Source: JBEKYH01 sp049511115
GTDB taxonomy: Bacteria; Planctomycetota; Phycisphaerae; Tepidisphaerales; Tepidisphaeraceae
NCBI GenBank assembly: GCA_049511115.1
Contig: JBEKYH010000218.1
Coordinates: forward strand, 1-7,976
Direction of reading: 5' to 3'
Length of the DNA stretch: 7,976 nt
This document shows, one piece after another, positions 6,216-7,976 of this stretch (position 1 is the stretch's first letter; each line of letters opens with the position of its first letter). A program made the position numbers and the translations under genes. The notes under the pieces are model-generated. The model did no database searches and had not been told where the DNA came from. It saw nothing but the letters and a program-made list of their open reading frames with translations.

Positions 6216-6246
6216 CAAGAAAATTTTTGAACGCCCAAAAAAGAAG

Positions 6247-6336
6247 TCGAACCGCCAAGGACGCCAAGAAAACGTTCCAAGTGAATTAATCTCTTTATTT
6301 TCTTGCCTTGGCGTTTCTTGCGTTCTTGGCGGTTGA
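6247..6336. repeat. Long imperfect inverted repeat built of GCCAAG units
   Basis: The left arm (6247-6274) reads AACCGCCAAGGACGCCAAGA in its core. The right arm (6312-6336) reads, in reverse complement, AACCGCCAAGAACGCAAGAA. The arms pair along almost their whole length with a few single-base gaps. The loop of about 37 nt is AT-rich on its left and contains another CTTGCCTTGGCG copy of the unit on its right. T-rich tracts flank the hairpin on both strands (CTTTTTT on the - strand, GTTTTTCTTT on the + strand). It could therefore end transcription of the lipoprotein gene before the regulator promoter. The modular unit suggests a dispersed intergenic repeat. Confidence 0.7.
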
Positions 6337-6358
6337 ATGGGTTTTTCTTTGATTGTCT

Positions 6359-7976
6359 TTAGTGCTTCGCATTGGCCGCGTCTACCGCCTGTTTCACTGC
6401 TTGATAGAGCGGTTGATCTTGCGTCAGCGGCGGTCCGGCTTTCCAGAAGTTTTCGTCCCAATACGGTTGCTCGCGGAAGAATCCGTGCTTCTGCGGATCG
6501 CCATAAACCAGGTTGTCGGTTTCCAGTTTGTCGAAAGCCTTGATGGTCATCTGCCCCCGGATCGACTGCGGAAATTCGCCGATTCCGCTCAGCACGTTGT
6601 CCCATCGCCCCATGGTCCGGTCCAGCATCGTCGGCGGATCGCTGAGGAATTCGTCGATCCAGACCAGCAGGCTGCCGCGCGGGGGAAGTTCGTATTGATC
6701 CTCGTAGCGTTCGCTCAAATCAGCCACGGGGTGGAGGCACAGATTAAAAAACTGCGTGTGCGGGTGAAGCAGCAGGTACGGCGCCACGCAGCGCGAACAG
6801 TCGCGCACGCTGCATGCCCCGGCCAGGAAGACGATGTTCTTGAATTCGCCCTTGTCGTCCCGCTCAATCTCTTTGGTCAGCAACTCATTGATCACCATGC
6901 TCCCCATGCTGTGCCCGACGAGGGTGATCTCGTAGTTGGGAACCGGCAGATTCTTATTCTTCGCCTCCGCTTGCAGGCCAGCGATATGCTCGAACAGCTT
7001 GTCCACCACCAAGCGCACCGGCCCGACAGGCTCTAAATCCTCCGAATCATCACGGGATTCCTCCACCGATCGCGGATGGGCCCGGCGCAGGAAATCCGGA
7101 TTGCGATCCGAGCCGTCCACCAGCAGGAGCGTGCGGCGAATCATGTTGTCCCACGACGATTTGCCAAAGCCGTCGAGAATCCACGACAGCCCGAATTTGG
7201 AGGGAATGGTCGCCGTGTAGATGGCCGCCAGGCCGGCCAGTTCGCCGCTGGTCACCGACGTGCTGCCGATGGAAATCATGATCTGCTTTCGCCCCGGCAT
7301 GTAGGGGTCGAGCGTCGGGTTGTTCTTCGCGTCATCGGCATACAGATCGCTGAGGCGTTTGAATTGCTTGAGGCTGTTTGAAAACGGCGCGTACTGCACC
7401 CAGTTCAAATCCGGCTGGTTCAATCGCACCGCGGCCAGGTCTGCCTGCACGGTCTGCGAATCGCTGCCGATCTGCTCCGACCAGACCACCGGAATGCGCG
7501 AGATGGCTCGCCCCAGGTCGGCGATGAGATAAAACGGCGAGAGAAGGGCCCGAGCCGTTTTCGCCGGCTCCTGGTATTGCTTTTCGCCCTGCGATACCGT
7601 GAAGAGATGCTCGCCATAGCTGGAGAGAAAATCAGAATCCCAGTCGATGTAAATCGGATACGAGCCGCCCGACTTCACGCCCGATGACTCGGCCAGCGCA
7701 TCCTGCGAGGCGTCGGAGAGGCTGGTCAAACCTCCGTGTATGAAAATGAGCACCTTGCGCGTTTGAGTTTGATCGGGGCGGGACGCGTGCCACTGGTCCA
7801 TGGCGCTAAGGATATGGTCGATGTAACAATCAAACTCCCCATTCTCCTTCACGCTTAACTGCTTGAACGGTGCCACCGGATCGTGCGGCATGGCATCGGA
7901 ATCCAGCGATACAACATAATCATGCACCGCCACCGGCGGGCTGTACTGCGCGCAACCTGCCGTGAGCATGGCCAAA
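6359..7976 (-). CDS. Alpha/beta-hydrolase-like lipoprotein, 5' end cut off
   Basis: The frame is open to the right edge; 538 residues are visible and the true start lies outside. The visible N-terminus LAMLTAGC is the end of a lipoprotein signal peptide, with lipobox L-T-A-G-C and the lipidated cysteine at visible residue 8, so the mature protein should be anchored to an envelope membrane. Hydrolase signatures are VLIFIHGG (75-82, oxyanion-type HGG) and ITLVGHSMGSMVINELL (350-366), with Ser356 as predicted nucleophile in G-H-S-M-G. His497 in DPQKHGFF is a candidate catalytic His; Asp441 or Asp447 may be the acid, but neither is certain. The span between HGG and the serine is about 275 residues, much longer than usual, which implies a large insertion or lid. 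The segment 382-411 is rich in Cys (ACSVRDCSRC). Lipase, esterase or envelope-modifying activity is possible; the substrate is unknown. Confidence 0.8.
   Translation of the reverse strand, partial: LAMLTAGCAQYSPPVAVHDYVVSLDSDAMPHDPVAPFKQLSVKENGEFDCYIDHILSAMDQWHASRPDQTQTRKVLIFIHGGLTSLSDASQDALAESSGVKSGGSYPIYIDWDSDFLSSYGEHLFTVSQGEKQYQEPAKTARALLSPFYLIADLGRAISRIPVVWSEQIGSDSQTVQADLAAVRLNQPDLNWVQYAPFSNSLKQFKRLSDLYADDAKNNPTLDPYMPGRKQIMISIGSTSVTSGELAGLAAIYTATIPSKFGLSWILDGFGKSSWDNMIRRTLLLVDGSDRNPDFLRRAHPRSVEESRDDSEDLEPVGPVRLVVDKLFEHIAGLQAEAKNKNLPVPNYEITLVGHSMGSMVINELLTKEIERDDKGEFKNIVFLAGACSVRDCSRCVAPYLLLHPHTQFFNLCLHPVADLSERYEDQYELPPRGSLLVWIDEFLSDPPTMLDRTMGRWDNVLSGIGEFPQSIRGQMTIKAFDKLETDNLVYGDPQKHGFFREQPYWDENFWKAGPPLTQDQPLYQAVKQAVDAANAKH

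Noticed and set aside
6179..6280. 34-residue N-terminal extension of the XRE-cupin regulator
   Set aside because: It translates the inverted repeat and the promoter region; the helix-turn-helix begins well after the ATG at 6178.
6247..6336. Possible CRISPR repeats
   Set aside because: Only inverted, irregular short units in a single hairpin; no evenly spaced direct repeats with unique spacers.
6353..7036. 227-residue + strand open frame over the lipoprotein gene
   Set aside because: Shadow of the hydrolase lipoprotein; no ribosome binding site or recognisable domain.
7973..7975. TTG at the right edge as start of the lipoprotein
   Set aside because: Starting there would leave only seven residues before the lipobox cysteine, too short for a signal peptide; the frame continues past the edge.

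Overview
This is a GC-rich, gene-dense bacterial chromosomal window with seven complete protein genes and one gene cut off at the right edge. No tRNA, rRNA, CRISPR array, transposase or phage gene was seen. The organism cannot be named from this stretch. High GC, a putative outer-envelope lipoprotein, paralogous MOSC proteins and intergenic inverted repeats of the (C)GCCAAG type and the CCCTCACCCC/GGGAGAGGG type would suit an environmental Gram-negative lineage such as Planctomycetota. That placement is a weak inference.

Left block (1-1875, + strand). A rho-independent terminator of an upstream gene sits at the edge. It is followed by a compact three-gene operon with 12-nt gaps: a dienelactone hydrolase family protein, a small DUF971 protein with an apparent zinc site like that of the gamma-butyrobetaine hydroxylase N-terminal domain, and a 199-residue protein that I do not recognise.

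Middle block (1856-3678, - strand). Two different MOSC-domain proteins of the YcbX/mARC type lie in tandem. They are separated by a 155-bp spacer containing a C/G-rich hairpin repeat. The downstream MOSC gene overlaps the end of the unknown + strand gene tail to tail by 20 bp.

Transport and regulation block (3847-6216, - strand). An XRE-cupin regulator is followed by a 12-TM-type APC amino acid/polyamine permease. The promoter of the regulator and the leader of the permease carry the same palindrome, GTTGCC-N5-GGCAA(C). This suggests a self-regulating circuit in which the regulator controls itself and the transporter. It is the best small discovery in the window.

Right block (6247-7976, - strand). 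A large inverted repeat built of GCCAAG units separates the regulator from a long lipoprotein with an alpha/beta-hydrolase signature (HGG and GHSMG). Its start lies outside the window. I saw no obviously new defence, mobile or biosynthetic system; the novelty is in the regulatory palindrome, the unknown operon member and the large hydrolase lipoprotein.
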